NCBI RefSeq assembly: GCF_949987535.1 | Contig: NW_026645839.1 | Span: 186,001 to 250,000, forward strand | Direction: 5' to 3' | Source: Balaenoptera acutorostrata | Taxonomy: Eukaryota; Chordata; Mammalia; Artiodactyla; Balaenopteridae | Length of the DNA: 64,000 bases | Part shown: piece by piece, positions 63,325 through 64,000 of the stretch | Numbering within the stretch: position 1 is the first letter of the stretch | Layout of the letters: each line of letters begins with the position of its first letter | Program-made: the position numbers and the translations under genes | Notes under the pieces: model-generated | The model's database searches: none | What the model saw: the letters and a program-made list of their open reading frames with translations, nothing else | What the model was told of the DNA's origin: nothing

Positions 63325-64000
63325 ATGTTTCAGAACACAGCGTACACTTCTCCAGAATGGCTGTTGGCAATTTACATCCCACCCATCAGCGTAGCAAGGC
63401 TCCCATTTCTCCATGGCCGGTCCTCCATTTCTGGTTTGGACACTTTTTTCCGCATGGCCCTTTTGCCCGCTGGGAAGCGAGACTTCTTTGGAGAGCTGAT
63501 TGGCCTTTCCAGGTTGCTTGGTTGGCCAAAAAGGGCGTATGCGTTTTTTCCTGAATATATTCAGGAAAAAACGCATACGCCCTTTTTGGCCAAGGGCATC
63601 ATTGTCCACGTTTTGCCGCTTTTCATGTGCTTTCAAGGCGATTCGAATCTACCTCCTGAAATCTGTTTCCTGCAATTCTGCCTTGCTTTCAAAGCCTCTT
63701 CGATGCCTTCCCTTAATATATTTGTGGACGAGAGGTATCATTTAAAACTCTGCAGGTTTGTGAATTGCAGTGCCCCTGAGCTCCATTTTTCAACTTGCTT
63801 TTTTGGGAGCTGGCCGCAAAAGCGCAGGATTGCTTCAGGCCCTCTTCTGGTTCTGGGAGGCAGGCTGAGCTTGTGCTTAATTCTTCTTCCTGATGGGAAA
63901 ATAGAGTGACCTGTGCCTGTCCCAACACCTAGAGCTAGTCTCTCATTGGTTCCCCCTCTTCCCGTTCATCCTCAGGACAAATTGCAACCTGTACGGAACA
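63325..64000 (+). repeat. Satellite unit 37 (cut by the window end)
   Basis: First 676 bp only, palindrome 63522-63593. The most private changes of any right-block head: CACAGCGTA, CCAGAATGG, CCTCCATTT, GAGAGCTG and TTCGATGCC. T63796 and A63858 are shared with unit 31. Confidence 0.95.

Larger units (their letters stand above)
1..64000 (+). repeat. Satellite array, ~1,759-bp unit, 37 tandem copies
   Basis: One uninterrupted head-to-tail array fills the window. Anchor-to-anchor distances are 1,758 or 1,759 bp except 1,754 (unit 5) and 1,760 (unit 17), averaging 1,758.5 over 36 intervals. All copies share orientation. Bases 1-17 are the end of the preceding unit. The length, the L1-derived core and the cetartiodactyl-like L1 wording fit the common cetacean satellite as I remember it; the species assignment is inference. 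Such arrays normally sit in constitutive heterochromatin. I see no intact transposon, tRNA, rRNA, CRISPR array or protein-coding gene inside it. Confidence 0.97.

Noticed and set aside
18..64000. Many reading frames of 62-194 codons on both strands, repeated every unit.
   Set aside because: They overlap on opposite strands, lie antisense to or within degenerate L1 or the palindrome, match no protein family I know, and vary between copies without preference for silent changes.
1..64000. CRISPR array.
   Set aside because: The period is ~1,759 bp with no short repeat and spacer alternation, and the content is mammalian L1.
1..64000. Bovine satellite I or other ruminant satellites as the identity.
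   Set aside because: As I recall them, those have different unit lengths (about 1.4 kb and 0.8 kb) and are not built on an L1 3' end.

Overview
The whole 64 kb is one head-to-tail satellite DNA array with no gene I can support. A unit of about 1,759 bp (most copies 1,758 or 1,759 bp) repeats 37 times on the same strand: 36 complete units plus the first 676 bp of a 37th. I anchor units on the conserved ATGTTTCAGAACA at 18, 1776, 3534 and so on. Units differ by scattered single-base changes and a few 1-5 bp indels. No other sequence interrupts the array.

Organism: a mammal, most probably a cetacean. About 1.05 kb of each unit is a degenerate LINE-1 3' end in antisense orientation. It runs from the poly(A) remnant through the 3' UTR, the ORF2 stop codon and the ORF2 C-terminal codons. 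The 3' UTR and ORF2 wording resembles cetartiodactyl L1. A unit near 1,760 bp built on L1 matches what I recall of the common cetacean satellite. From memory, delphinid copies are shorter (about 1.58 kb), so a baleen whale or another non-delphinid is more likely. This is recall, not a database match.

Unit layout, as offsets from the anchor: 0 to about 400 is L1 ORF2-like, interrupted at 197-268 by a 72-bp palindrome and its flanks; about 400-1,078 is sequence of unrecognised origin; about 1,079-1,425 is L1 3' end and 3' UTR; about 1,426 to the unit end is L1 ORF2 C-terminus. The next unit continues the ORF2-like part.

Array layout: units 1-10 are one subfamily group, in which units 1-3 recur as units 8-10 at a 12,304-bp offset with no difference seen over 4,449 bp. 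Units 11-16 form a two-unit (3,517-bp) higher-order repeat. Unit 17 is a hybrid, with the switch falling at the palindrome. Units 18-37 are a second, fairly uniform subfamily with dispersed shared marker groups and some patches of left-hand alleles. This is the pattern expected from unequal exchange and gene conversion in heterochromatin. Long reading frames exist on both strands, but I reject them as genes.
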